DNA from: Amycolatopsis sp. NBC_00345
Lineage (GTDB): Bacteria; Actinomycetota; Actinomycetes; Mycobacteriales; Pseudonocardiaceae
DNA length: 64,000 nucleotides
Assembly: GCF_036116635.1 (NCBI RefSeq)
Contig: NZ_CP107995.1
Location: forward strand, 10,416,001 to 10,480,000
Direction of reading: 5' to 3'
The position numbers were made by a program, and so were the translations under genes. The notes beneath the pieces are model-generated. The model worked only from the letters and a program-made list of their open reading frames with translations. It made no database searches and was not told the DNA's origin. Position 1 is the first letter of the stretch. Every line of letters begins with the position of its first letter. This document shows positions 14,765 through 23,700 of this stretch, one piece after another.

Positions 14765-15982
14765 TCACGCGTTCAGCACCGCGCACGCCCGCGCCACCCC
14801 GTCCTCCGCGCGCAGCCGCGCCGACACGCGCTGGGCGCCGCGGCGGTAGGGGAGTTGCGTCAGGGAGGCGAGACGGGTCGCCAGCGCATCGGTGGTCAAG
14901 GCGCGTAAGGGAAGGGGACGGGGGCCCGCGCCGAGGCGGTGGACACGGTCGCCCCAGTAGGGCTGGTCCGAGAAGACCGGGCAGACCAGCGACGGGACGC
15001 CCGCGCGCAGGGCCGCCGCCGTGGTGCCCGCGCCGCCGTGGTGGACGACCGCCGCGGTGCGCGGAAACAGCCAGGCGTGCGGGACATCCCGGACCGTCAG
15101 CGTGTTGTCATCGGAGGCGACGGCGTCGGTGCCGAGCAGGCCGCGCAAGCCCGTCTGACGTAGGGCCGCACGGACCGCGGTGAACGTCTTCTCGGCTTCG
15201 GCGGGGCGCATGCTGCCGAAGCCGACGTACACCGGAGGCGGGCCTGCGGCGAGGAAGTCCCGCAGACGCGGCTCCGGGCGCCACCCGGCGGGTTCGTCCA
15301 GGAACCAGTAGCCGGTGACGTGCACGCGCGCCGGCCAGTCCGGTGGGCGCGGCACGACCGCGTCCGAGAAACCGCACAGCACCGGCGAATTCCGCCGGGG
15401 ACCGCGTACGCCGGTGGCGGGAAGGTCCAAGGTCTCGACGCGCCATCTGTCCACTTCGGACCGGAGCAGCTGCCAGGCCAGGCCGTCGACCGCGCCGTAG
15501 CTGAGGCGGCGGGCCCACGGGCCCAGCCGTCCGGCCCAGGGGAGCAACGGGTGCGGGAACGCCCGCGTCGGCACGCTCGGCTGGTAGTGCAGTTCGGCGT
15601 GGGGGACGTCGAGGTGCTCGGAGAGGTGTGCGCCGAGGAAGCCGAGGGTCGGGGCGAGCACGAGGTCCGCGCCCGCCGCCCCGGCGTGGACCTCGGCGAG
15701 CAACTGGTCCAGCAACGGCCGCAGCACCTCGCGAAAACCGCGCAGGAACGTCAGTGGGCCGCCCGCCGTCCACGCCCGTCCGGTCGCCGAGCCGAGGATT
15801 TCGCCGGGATCGGCCGAAAGCGGCGCGAACGCCAGGCCGTGCTCTTCGACCAGCGGGCGGAAGCCGGGCGCGGCGAGTACCCGCACCCGGTCGCCGCCCG
15901 CGGCGAGGCCCCGGCCCAGCGCGACGCACGGCTGGACGTCGCCCCGTGAGCCGGGGGCGATGACGACGATCTGGCGGCTCAT
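14765..15982 (-). CDS. GT1-family glycosyltransferase of the lipid cluster
   Basis: A 405-residue cytoplasmic glycosyltransferase of the MGT/GT1 type. The N-terminal acceptor domain begins RQIVVIAPGSRGDVQPCVAL, and the C-terminal nucleotide-sugar domain has HHGGAGTTAAALRAGVPSL and FSDQPYWGDRV. Relatives act on polyketides, sterols and, in mycobacteria, glycopeptidolipids. Its ATG (15982) overlaps the stop of the SDR gene (ATGA), so it is the third gene of an esterase-SDR-glycosyltransferase operon. In this context it probably attaches a sugar to the lipid made by the divergent ligase and polyketide synthase, or to its carrier. This is inference. The donor sugar is not predictable. Confidence 0.85.
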   Translation of the reverse strand: MSRQIVVIAPGSRGDVQPCVALGRGLAAGGDRVRVLAAPGFRPLVEEHGLAFAPLSADPGEILGSATGRAWTAGGPLTFLRGFREVLRPLLDQLLAEVHAGAAGADLVLAPTLGFLGAHLSEHLDVPHAELHYQPSVPTRAFPHPLLPWAGRLGPWARRLSYGAVDGLAWQLLRSEVDRWRVETLDLPATGVRGPRRNSPVLCGFSDAVVPRPPDWPARVHVTGYWFLDEPAGWRPEPRLRDFLAAGPPPVYVGFGSMRPAEAEKTFTAVRAALRQTGLRGLLGTDAVASDDNTLTVRDVPHAWLFPRTAAVVHHGGAGTTAAALRAGVPSLVCPVFSDQPYWGDRVHRLGAGPRPLPLRALTTDALATRLASLTQLPYRRGAQRVSARLRAEDGVARACAVLNA

Positions 15983-16812
15983 CGTTTCGCCGCGGTCAGC
16001 CGGTACCGCACCCGGAACGGCAGGTTCGCCAGCACCGCCGTGACCCGCGCGTCCTTGCCGACCAGGTAGCGCGGGGCGGGGCGGCGGGTGGTGAGGGCGC
16101 GGACCACGGCCTGCGCGGCCCGTCGCGGTGATACCCCGCCGCTGGCCGAACGCTCGGCGCTGCGGCCCGCCGATTCCAGTTGCGCCGCATAGCGTTCGAG
16201 GCCCGCAGCGGGCAGCGCCGCGCGCAGTTCCTCCACCGCCGCGCGCGCCCGCGGCCAGATCGCCGTGGCGACCGCGCCCGGCTCGACCAGGACAACGCGG
16301 ATGCCCGCGGGCGCGAGTTCCGCCCGCAGGCTGTCGGTCAGGCCGACGAGGGCGAACTTCGACGCGTGGTACGGCCCGACGATCGGCCCAGCGATGCGGC
16401 CGCCGATCGAGCCCACCGTCACGACCCGGGCGGCTTCCGCGCGGCGCAACGCGGGCAGCATCGCCTGGGTGACCGCGAGCTGGCCGGTGACGTTCACGTC
16501 CAGCTGCTCCCGGAAGGACTCCAGCGGGATGTATTCCAGCGGCCCGGGGCGAGCGAGGCCGGCGTTGTTCACCAGGCCGTGCAGTGGCCCGCCCTCGGCG
16601 ACCCGCGCGCCGGCCGCCGCGACCGACGCGGCGTCCCGCAGGTCCATCCGCAGCACAGTCACCGCTTCGCCGTAGGTGTCTTCCAGCTCTTGACCGGCCT
16701 CGTCGGTGCGCACGCTCGCCCACACGTGCGCCCCGCGGCGGATGAGCTCACCAACGCAGGCCCGGCCGATCCCGCTCGACGCGCCGGTGACCACATAGGA
16801 CAGCCGGCTCAC
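15979..16812 (-). CDS. SDR reductase, CmrA-like (beta-keto lipid reductase candidate)
   Basis: A 277-residue classical short-chain dehydrogenase/reductase. The cofactor motif TGASSGIG is at residues 9-16, NNAG at 82-85, and the catalytic Ser135-Tyr148-Lys152 triad lies in GSIGGRIAGPIVGPYHASK. The GTG start at 16812 overlaps the upstream TGA, and its own stop overlaps the next ATG, so translation is coupled on both sides. In mycolate producers an SDR (CmrA, Rv2509) reduces the beta-keto product of Pks13. The presence here of a Pks13-like synthase and an antigen-85-like protein makes the same role likely. The reductase assignment is firm, the substrate inferred. Confidence 0.85.
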   Translation of the reverse strand: MSRLSYVVTGASSGIGRACVGELIRRGAHVWASVRTDEAGQELEDTYGEAVTVLRMDLRDAASVAAAGARVAEGGPLHGLVNNAGLARPGPLEYIPLESFREQLDVNVTGQLAVTQAMLPALRRAEAARVVTVGSIGGRIAGPIVGPYHASKFALVGLTDSLRAELAPAGIRVVLVEPGAVATAIWPRARAAVEELRAALPAAGLERYAAQLESAGRSAERSASGGVSPRRAAQAVVRALTTRRPAPRYLVGKDARVTAVLANLPFRVRYRLTAAKR

Positions 16813-17825
16813 GACGCCGCCCCCGCGTCGAGCACCTGCAGCATCCGCGGCCACGTCTTGTGCAGCTGGTCCTGCCAGTACGCCCACTGGTGCGTGCCCG
16901 GCCCATAGAGGTCGGCCGTCACCGGGACGCCGAGGTCGCGCAGCCGGCCGACCATCGCGGTGGTCTGCCCGCCGCAGAGGAACTCGATCAGCATCGCGCC
17001 GGGCAGGACGTCGACCGGGAGCTTGCCGTCGAGCGGGCCCGGCAGCCCGTTGCCCGCCGAAAGGTACAGCTCGGTGCCGCGCAGGCGGTCCGCGTTGACC
17101 AGCGGGTCGTGGGCCTCCCACAGTGCCGATTGACGGCGCCGGTCGCCCCAGAGCGCTTCCGGGTCGAGGTGGGCCGACGAGACGATGGCGTCGGTCAGCA
17201 GCTCCCCGGTGGGCCCGGTGGGATTGAGGTTCCCGCTGTAGGCCGCGGCGTAACGGAACAGGCCGGGCCGTCGCGCCGCCAGCTCCACCGCGCCGTAGCC
17301 GCCGATGGAGATCCCGGCCCCGGCGCGGCGCCCGTCCCCGCGGTAGCCGCGGTCGATCAGCTGCGGCAGCTCGACCGCGGTGAACGTCTCCCACTGGTTG
17401 AGGGCGAGGTCCTTGCCGTAGTTCCACCAGTCGGTGAAGAAGCCCGCCGGGCCCGCGCCGGGCATGACGACCAGGACACCGGCGTCGTCGGCGAGACGGC
17501 GGACGTCGGTGTTGGCGCTCCAGCCGCGGTAGTCCTGCAGCCGGGTCTCCCCGGCCAGCAGGTAGATCGCCGGCCACTTCCGGTCCGGCTCTGTGGCGAA
17601 GCCGGCCGGCAGGATCAGCCGGACCATGGCGTAACCGCCGACGCCCGTCGAGCGCACGGTGAGGTCGAGCGTCCGCGGGTCGTCCCCGGCCGCGGTCACG
17701 GCGACGACGTGGGACCCGTCGTCCGCTCGCGCGCCGGGGACACCCGTGTCCGCGTGGGCGGGCGTCGCGACGACGGCCGAGAGCACGAGGGTCAATACCG
17801 GGAGCAGGCAGTGAGATATGCGCAT
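16809..17825 (-). CDS. Secreted antigen-85-like esterase/acyltransferase
   Basis: A 338-residue alpha/beta-hydrolase with a signal peptide (HCLLPVLTLVLSAVVA, predicted cleavage after THA-like TPAHA). The nucleophile elbow GISIGGYGA puts Ser at 173. Several segments match mycobacterial antigen-85 mycolyltransferases, as I recall them: the LWGD...HDPLVNADRLRG region, LYLSAGNG, and the C-terminal GTHQWAYWQDQL with the catalytic His. Antigen-85 proteins transfer mycolic acids from trehalose monomycolate to envelope acceptors outside the membrane. It is the first gene of the operon with the SDR and glycosyltransferase (GTGA overlap), divergent from the FAAL-PKS operon. A secreted transferase for the cluster's lipid is the likely role. 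Confidence 0.85.
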   Translation of the reverse strand: MRISHCLLPVLTLVLSAVVATPAHADTGVPGARADDGSHVVAVTAAGDDPRTLDLTVRSTGVGGYAMVRLILPAGFATEPDRKWPAIYLLAGETRLQDYRGWSANTDVRRLADDAGVLVVMPGAGPAGFFTDWWNYGKDLALNQWETFTAVELPQLIDRGYRGDGRRAGAGISIGGYGAVELAARRPGLFRYAAAYSGNLNPTGPTGELLTDAIVSSAHLDPEALWGDRRRQSALWEAHDPLVNADRLRGTELYLSAGNGLPGPLDGKLPVDVLPGAMLIEFLCGGQTTAMVGRLRDLGVPVTADLYGPGTHQWAYWQDQLHKTWPRMLQVLDAGAAS

Positions 17826-18232
17826 GAGTATTTTTTCTCTTCCCGAAAAAAGGGTCCGGTGAGCCGACAGGCTAGGCGAACCGGGGCGGGGAGAGCAATT
17901 GTCCGGTCCACGATACGAGCGGACAATGTGAATGGAAGGCGAACAAACATACGATTGTTATCCCCCGTGCGGGTGAGTGGTCGCTTACCAAGGGTGATCA
18001 CGGCTTCGGTGGGTGGTACTGAACCCGTCGCATACCAGCGGTATCTTGCAAAACCGCAGTTCACGCCGTGTGTCCGAGGGTTGTTTACGTTTTCTTGACC
18101 CCCTTCCGGTAACCGTTTTCCTGTCGTAGCCTTCCCCGGTGTCACCCGCCCCGGCCCCGGCCGGCGCGCCCCGGCACCGCGTCCCACCGCGGGGACCCCA
18201 CCTCACCAGACCCCTTCCGGAAAGGGCGATAA
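17826..18232 (+). promoter_or_regulatory. Divergent promoter region of the lipid cluster
   Basis: These 407 bases separate the two divergent operons of the lipid cluster and hold no convincing gene. They are visibly A+T-richer than the surroundings in places (aacaaacatacgattgttat; gggttgtttacgttttcttg), as expected for promoters. A 5+3+5 inverted repeat ATACC-AGC-GGTAT lies at 18032-18044 near the centre and could be an operator. I see no riboswitch or tRNA. Confidence 0.5.
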
Positions 18233-18940
18233 ATGCCTGCCCAGATTATCCGGCGACCCCGTTTTCCGCGTTCCGCGCCGCGAGTGCGAACGCTCGCCTT
18301 GATTGTCGTCGCAGTGGCGGCCGTCACCATTTCCGGTCCGGCCTCCGCCCCCACGGCGGCCGCGGTTTCCGGGCCGCCGCCGGTTCCCCCGGCTGCTTTA
18401 CTGCCGCCCACAGCTATCCCCGGGGCGGCAGCGTCACGCGACGGCTTCGACCTCGCCACCGCACTGTCTACATCAGACCGTTCGGACAGCTCGGTGGACC
18501 AGCCCGCGTGCACCGACATGGTCCACGGGCGGTTGCTCGGCCCCGGCGATGCGACCGGCCAGGGCTTCCAGTCCGCCGTGCCCGGCGGAGAAGTCTCCGA
18601 ACTCGTCGCCCGGACCGCCCGCCCGGCCGGGCTCACGGCCTGGGCCGAGCAGGCCCGGCGCTGCGCCAGCGTCACCGTGGACGACCCGGGCGGCACGGCG
18701 GTGTCGACGCTCACCGTCGCGCCGGACCCCGTGGTCCCCGGCGCGCAAACCCTGTCCTACCAGCAAGTCCTGACCCTGCCCGGACAACCGCCCGAGCTGC
18801 CCGGCCTGCGCCTGCGCACCGTCGCCATCACCGCCGACGACGTGCTGGTCGTGCTCCGCGACGCCGGGGCCACCGACCTCGACCTCACCTCCCTCGCCGT
18901 CGCCGCGTGGTCTCACGCGGGCCCGCGGCTGGGGCACTGA
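18233..18940 (+). CDS. Secreted protein of unknown function in the lipid cluster
   Basis: A 235-residue exported protein starting at ATG 18233. It has an arginine-rich N-terminus and a hydrophobic segment (TLALIVVAVAAVTISGPASA), then an Ala/Pro-rich linker to about residue 65. The mature domain has two cysteines (PACTDMVHG and ARRCASVTV) that could form a disulfide, and a strand-rich C-terminal half. The pattern is faintly like the extracellular sensor domains of PknH-type proteins, but I would not rely on that. It lies 26 bases upstream of the FAAL gene, so it is the first gene of the FAAL-PKS-MFS operon. It may be an envelope partner for lipid transfer. Confidence 0.7.
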   Translation: MPAQIIRRPRFPRSAPRVRTLALIVVAVAAVTISGPASAPTAAAVSGPPPVPPAALLPPTAIPGAAASRDGFDLATALSTSDRSDSSVDQPACTDMVHGRLLGPGDATGQGFQSAVPGGEVSELVARTARPAGLTAWAEQARRCASVTVDDPGGTAVSTLTVAPDPVVPGAQTLSYQQVLTLPGQPPELPGLRLRTVAITADDVLVVLRDAGATDLDLTSLAVAAWSHAGPRLGH

Positions 18941-18966
18941 ACCCGTTCGAGCGTAAGGAGAATCCC

Positions 18967-20712
18967 ATGTACCTGGCCCCGGAGAACTTCCCGGCGGTGG
19001 GCGGCGCCACCCTGACCGAGTGCCTGCGGCACTGGGCCGCCGTCGCGGGCGACGAGCCCGCGCTGACCTTCGCCGACTACTCGGCCGACCGCGACGGACG
19101 GCAGCGGACCCTCACCTGGCAGCAGTTGCGGCAACGCGTCGACGCCGCGGCGAGCGCGTTGCCGGTCCGCCCCGGCGAACGGGTCGCCGTGCTCTGCCCG
19201 CAGGGCATCGACTACGTCGTCGGCTTCCTCGCCACGCTCACCGCGGGCGCGATCGCGGTGCCGCTGTTCGACCCCGGCCTCCCCGGGCACGCGGGCCGGC
19301 TGACCTCGGTGCTCGCCGACTGCGCGCCCTCGGCCGTGGTCACCACCTCCGCCGCGAAGGACGCCGTCAAGGAGTTCCTCGCCGGCCTGCCCGGCGGGCA
19401 CGACCTCCCGGTGGTGGCCGCCGACCGCCCGGACGCGGAGCCGGCCCGTTCGTGGCCCGCGCCGTCGGCGGCCCCGGACGACGTCGCGTACCTGCAGTAC
19501 ACGTCCGGCTCAACCCGCTCCCCGGCCGGGGTGGTGCTGACCCACGCGAACGCGATCACGAACGTCACCCAGGCCGTGCAGGGGCTGGGCCTGGACCCGC
19601 GCGAGGCGACCATGGTCTCGTGGCTGCCGCTGTTCCACGACATGGGCCTGGTCTTCGGGCTGATCATGCCGCTGGCGCTGGGCCTGCGCTCGGTGCTGAT
19701 GGACCCGCTCGCGTTCATCGAACGGCCGGTCCGCTGGCTGGAACTGCTCGGCGACCGGCCCGGCGCCTGGAGCGCCGCGCCGAACTTCGCCTTCCACTAC
19801 TGCGAGAGCCGCGTGCGCGAGGCCGACCGGGCCCGCCTGCGCCTGGGCCGGGTCGCCGCGATCATCAACGGCGCCGAGCCGATCAACCCCGACGTGCTCG
19901 ACCGGTTCCACACCGCGTTCGCCGGTGCCGGTTACGAGCCGTCGAAGACCCGGCCGTCCTACGGCTTGGCGGAGGCGACCGTGTTCGTGGCCACCGGCCC
20001 GGACACGGCCCCGCGCGTCGGGACGTTCGACCGGGAAGCGCTCGGGAACGGTTCCGCGGAGCCGGCCGGCGAAGGTGCCCGGCTGGTCGCCTGCGGGACT
20101 CCGACCGGCCAGCAGGTGGCGATCGCCGACCCGGACACCGCGGTCGCGCTCCCGGACGGCTCGGTCGGCGAGATCTGGGTCCACGGGCCGAACGTCGGCG
20201 GCGGGTACTGGGAGAAACCGTTGGAGAGCACCGAAACCTTCGGCGCCCGGCTGGACGGCGAGCGGGCCGGGCTCCCCGAGGGCCCGTGGCTGCGCACCGG
20301 CGACCTGGGTTTCCACCACGAAGGGGAGCTGTACATCGCCGGCCGGATCAAGGACTTGCTCATCGTGGACGGCCGCAACCACTACCCGCAGGACGTCGAG
20401 GCGACCGTCGCGTCGGCGGACCGCGGCATCCGGCCGGGCAGTGTCGCGGCGTTCGCCGTCGTCGGCGGCGAAACCGAGGCCGCGGTTGTCGTCGCCGAGC
20501 ACCGTGGGCACGGCGAGCTGACCGGGCCGGGGGAGCGGGACCTCGTCGCGACGGTCCGGCGGCTCGTGTCCGGCGCGCACGGCCTGTCCCTGCGCGACGT
20601 CGTCCTCGTCCCGGCGGGCCGGGTCCCGCGCACGTCCAGCGGCAAGATCGCCCGCGGCGCCTGCCGTGACCGCTACCTCGACGGCGACTACGGAAAGGCC
20701 CTGGCGCGATGA
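18967..20712 (+). CDS. Long-chain fatty-acyl-AMP ligase (FadD32-like FAAL)
   Basis: A 581-residue adenylating enzyme that would activate a fatty acid as acyl-AMP and load it onto an acyl-carrier protein. Marks of the fold are YLQYTSGSTRSPAGVVLTHA (ATP loop), SWLPLFHDMGLVFGL, SYGLAEATVFVA and WLRTGDLGFHHEGELYIAGR with IKDLLIVDGRNHYPQDVE. The FHDMGL and GRNHYPQD motifs and the overall length favour the FAAL branch over acyl-CoA synthetases. It overlaps the synthase gene by ATGA (20709-20712). This mirrors the FadD32-Pks13 pair of mycolate producers, where FadD32 loads the meromycolyl chain. Here the chain length is unknown. ATG 18967 follows a clear AAGGAG. Confidence 0.9.
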   Translation: MYLAPENFPAVGGATLTECLRHWAAVAGDEPALTFADYSADRDGRQRTLTWQQLRQRVDAAASALPVRPGERVAVLCPQGIDYVVGFLATLTAGAIAVPLFDPGLPGHAGRLTSVLADCAPSAVVTTSAAKDAVKEFLAGLPGGHDLPVVAADRPDAEPARSWPAPSAAPDDVAYLQYTSGSTRSPAGVVLTHANAITNVTQAVQGLGLDPREATMVSWLPLFHDMGLVFGLIMPLALGLRSVLMDPLAFIERPVRWLELLGDRPGAWSAAPNFAFHYCESRVREADRARLRLGRVAAIINGAEPINPDVLDRFHTAFAGAGYEPSKTRPSYGLAEATVFVATGPDTAPRVGTFDREALGNGSAEPAGEGARLVACGTPTGQQVAIADPDTAVALPDGSVGEIWVHGPNVGGGYWEKPLESTETFGARLDGERAGLPEGPWLRTGDLGFHHEGELYIAGRIKDLLIVDGRNHYPQDVEATVASADRGIRPGSVAAFAVVGGETEAAVVVAEHRGHGELTGPGERDLVATVRRLVSGAHGLSLRDVVLVPAGRVPRTSSGKIARGACRDRYLDGDYGKALAR

Positions 20713-23700
20713 GAAACGACGATGTTGTGAGAAACAGTGGGATGAGAAACCCGCCGCTCGACCCGGCCACGCTGCGCCGCTGGCTGCTGGACGCCGTCGC
20801 CGAGCACACCGGAGCGGACCCCGCCCGGATCGAGCCCGGCCGCCCGCTCGGCGACTACGGCCTGTCCTCCCGTCAGGCCGTCGGCATCGCCGCGGACCTC
20901 GAAGAGCTGCTCGGCACCCGGCTGCCCGCGACCCTGCTGTGGGAAAGCCCGACCATCGACCACCTCGCCCGCAGCCTGACCACCGGCGATACCACCGAGT
21001 CCGGTTCGACGCCCGCCTCGGTGCCTGCCTCTGTGTCTACCGCTGTGTCTGCTTCTGGGCCGGGCACCGACCGGCGCCGGACCGACCCGATCGCCGTCGT
21101 CGGCCTCGGCTGCCGCTGGCCCGGCGCGGACGGCCTCGACGAATACTGGGACCTGTTGCGGACCGGGCGGGATGCCGTCCGGACCGCGCCGCCGGGCCGG
21201 TGGAATGCCGACGCCGCACCGGTTCTCGGCGGTTTCCTCGACGACGTCGCCGGATTCGACGCCGAGCACTTCGGCATCACCCCGCGCGAAGCGTCCACAA
21301 TGGACCCGCAGCAGCGGATGCTCCTGGAGGTCGCCTGGGCCGCGCTGGAGCACGCGGGGATCGCCCCGGCGTCATTGCGCGGCAGCCGCACCGGCGTGTT
21401 CACCGGCGTCGCCACCCACGACTACGGCCAACTCACCATGGCTCTTGGCGGGGTCGACTTGTGGACAGCCACCGGTGCGGCGGGCAGCATCTCCGCCAAC
21501 CGGCTGTCCTATGTGTACGACCTGCGCGGGCCGAGCATGGCCATCGACACGGCCTGCTCCTCGTCGCTGGTCGCGGTGCACCACGCCGTGCGGGCGCTGC
21601 GCGACGGTGAAGCGGACCTGGCGCTGGCCGGCGGGGTCAACCTGATGCTGGTGCCCGGGCCGACCGCCGCGTTCGCCGCGGCCGGGCTGCTCGCCGGGGA
21701 CGGCCGGTGCAAGACCTTCGCCGCCGGCGCCGACGGCATCGCCCGCGCCGAGGGCTGCGGCGTTGTGGTGCTCAAGCGGCTCGCCGACGCCGAGTACGAC
21801 GGCGACCGCGTGCTCGCGGTGATCCGCTCCTCCGCGGTCAACTCCGACGGCCGGTCCCACGGCCTGGCCGCGCCCAATCCGCTGGCGCAGCAGGCGATGC
21901 TGCAGGACGCGTACCGCGGCTTTGATACGTCCACAGTGGACTACGTCGAGGCGCACGGCACCGGCACCCTGCTCGGTGACCCGATCGAGGCTCGCTCGCT
22001 CGGCGCCGTGCTGGGCGCGGGGCGTGAACCCGGCCGTCCGCTGCTGATCGGCTCGGTGAAGACGAACATCGCCCACGCCGAGGCCGCGGCCGGGATCGCC
22101 GGGCTGATCAAGGTGGTGCTCGCGATGACCCACGACGAGCTGCCGCCGCAGCTGCACTTCGCCGACCCCAGCCCGCACATCGCGTTCGACGAGCTGCGGC
22201 TGCGGGTGGTCACCGCGCCGACGCCGTGGCCTCGCTACGCCGGGCGCGCCACCGCCGGGGTGTCCGCGTTCGGGTTCGGCGGGACCAATGCGCACGTCGT
22301 CCTCGAACAGGCTGCCCCGGCGCCACCGGCCTCGGCGTCCGACGGCGTCCGGCTCGCGGTGCTGTCCGCCCGCACCCGCGACCGGCTCGCCGAACGGGCC
22401 GCGCAGCTGGCGGACTGGCTGGATTCCCCGGCCGGGCAAGGGAATTCCCTCGCCGACGTCACGCACACGTTGTCCCGGCGCGACAACGGCGCCCCGCACC
22501 GGGCCGCCTTCGTCGCCGGGGACACCGCCGAGCTGGCGTCGCTGATGCGTGGCGTCGGCGCCGACCCGCTGCCTGCGGGCGTGGCGACCGGAACGGCCCA
22601 GGCCGCCGAGGGGCCGGTGTTCGTGTTCTCCGGGCACGGCTCCCAATGGCCCGGGATGGGCCGCGGGCTGCTGGCCGCCGAGCCCGCTTTCGCCGCGCAG
22701 GTCGAGAAGCTCAGCGACCTGTTCACCGAGCACACCGGACGTTCGCTGCGGGCGCTGCTGACCACCCCGGAAACGTTGTCCCTGCCCGAAAACCAGGCGG
22801 CGATCTTTGGCACGCAGGTCGCGCTGGCCGCGTTGTGGGAGTCGCTCGGCGTCCGGCCCGCGGCCGTCATCGGGCATTCACTCGGCTCCGTGGCCGCCGC
22901 CGTGGTGAGCGGGGCGCTCGACGCCGACGAGGGCGTTCACCTGGTCGCCACGCGGGCCCGGCTGCTCGGCACCATCCGCCCGGGCGGCGCGATGGCCGCG
23001 GTGGAGCTGTCGCCGGCGGATCTGGCGGCATACCCGGGGGTCGAGCTGGCCGTCGACTCCGCGCCGCGGCAGCTGACCGTCGCCGGGGACGCCGACGTCC
23101 TGGACCGGCTGGTTTCGCAACTCGAGGCCGCCGGGCTTTCCGCGCGGCGGCTGGCGGTCGAGGTCGCCGGCCACTCGGCCGGGGTCGAGCCGATCCTGCC
23201 CGGGCTGCGGGACGCGCTGGCCGAGCTGGGCGGACGGCGCCCGGCCGTGCCGTGGTACGACACGGTGCTGGCCGACCCACGGGAGCGGCCGGACTTCGAC
23301 GCCGGGTACTGGGCCGCGCACCTGCGGCGCCCGGTGCGGTTCCGGCAGGCGGTGACGGCCGCCGCCGCGGACGGGCACCGCGCGTTCGTCGAGGTGTCAC
23401 CGCACCCGATCCTGCGGGGTTCGACGGCCCGGACCCTGGCGGCCGCGGGGATCGAGGACGCCGTCGTCACCGGCACCCTCCGCCGGGGCCAGGACGAGGT
23501 CCGCGCCCTGGGCGCCGCGGCGGCGGAACTGTACTGCGCGGGCACCCGGATCACCGCCGCCGACGCTCGCATCGGCGCCCGGCTGGTCGACGTGCCGCCG
23601 ATGCCGTGGCGGCGGGAACGGCATTGGTACACGCCGGTGGAGCCGGTGACCGGGGCTGGTTCCGGGGCGGTGCGGGAGCCGGTGGCCGCGGAGTCGGCGG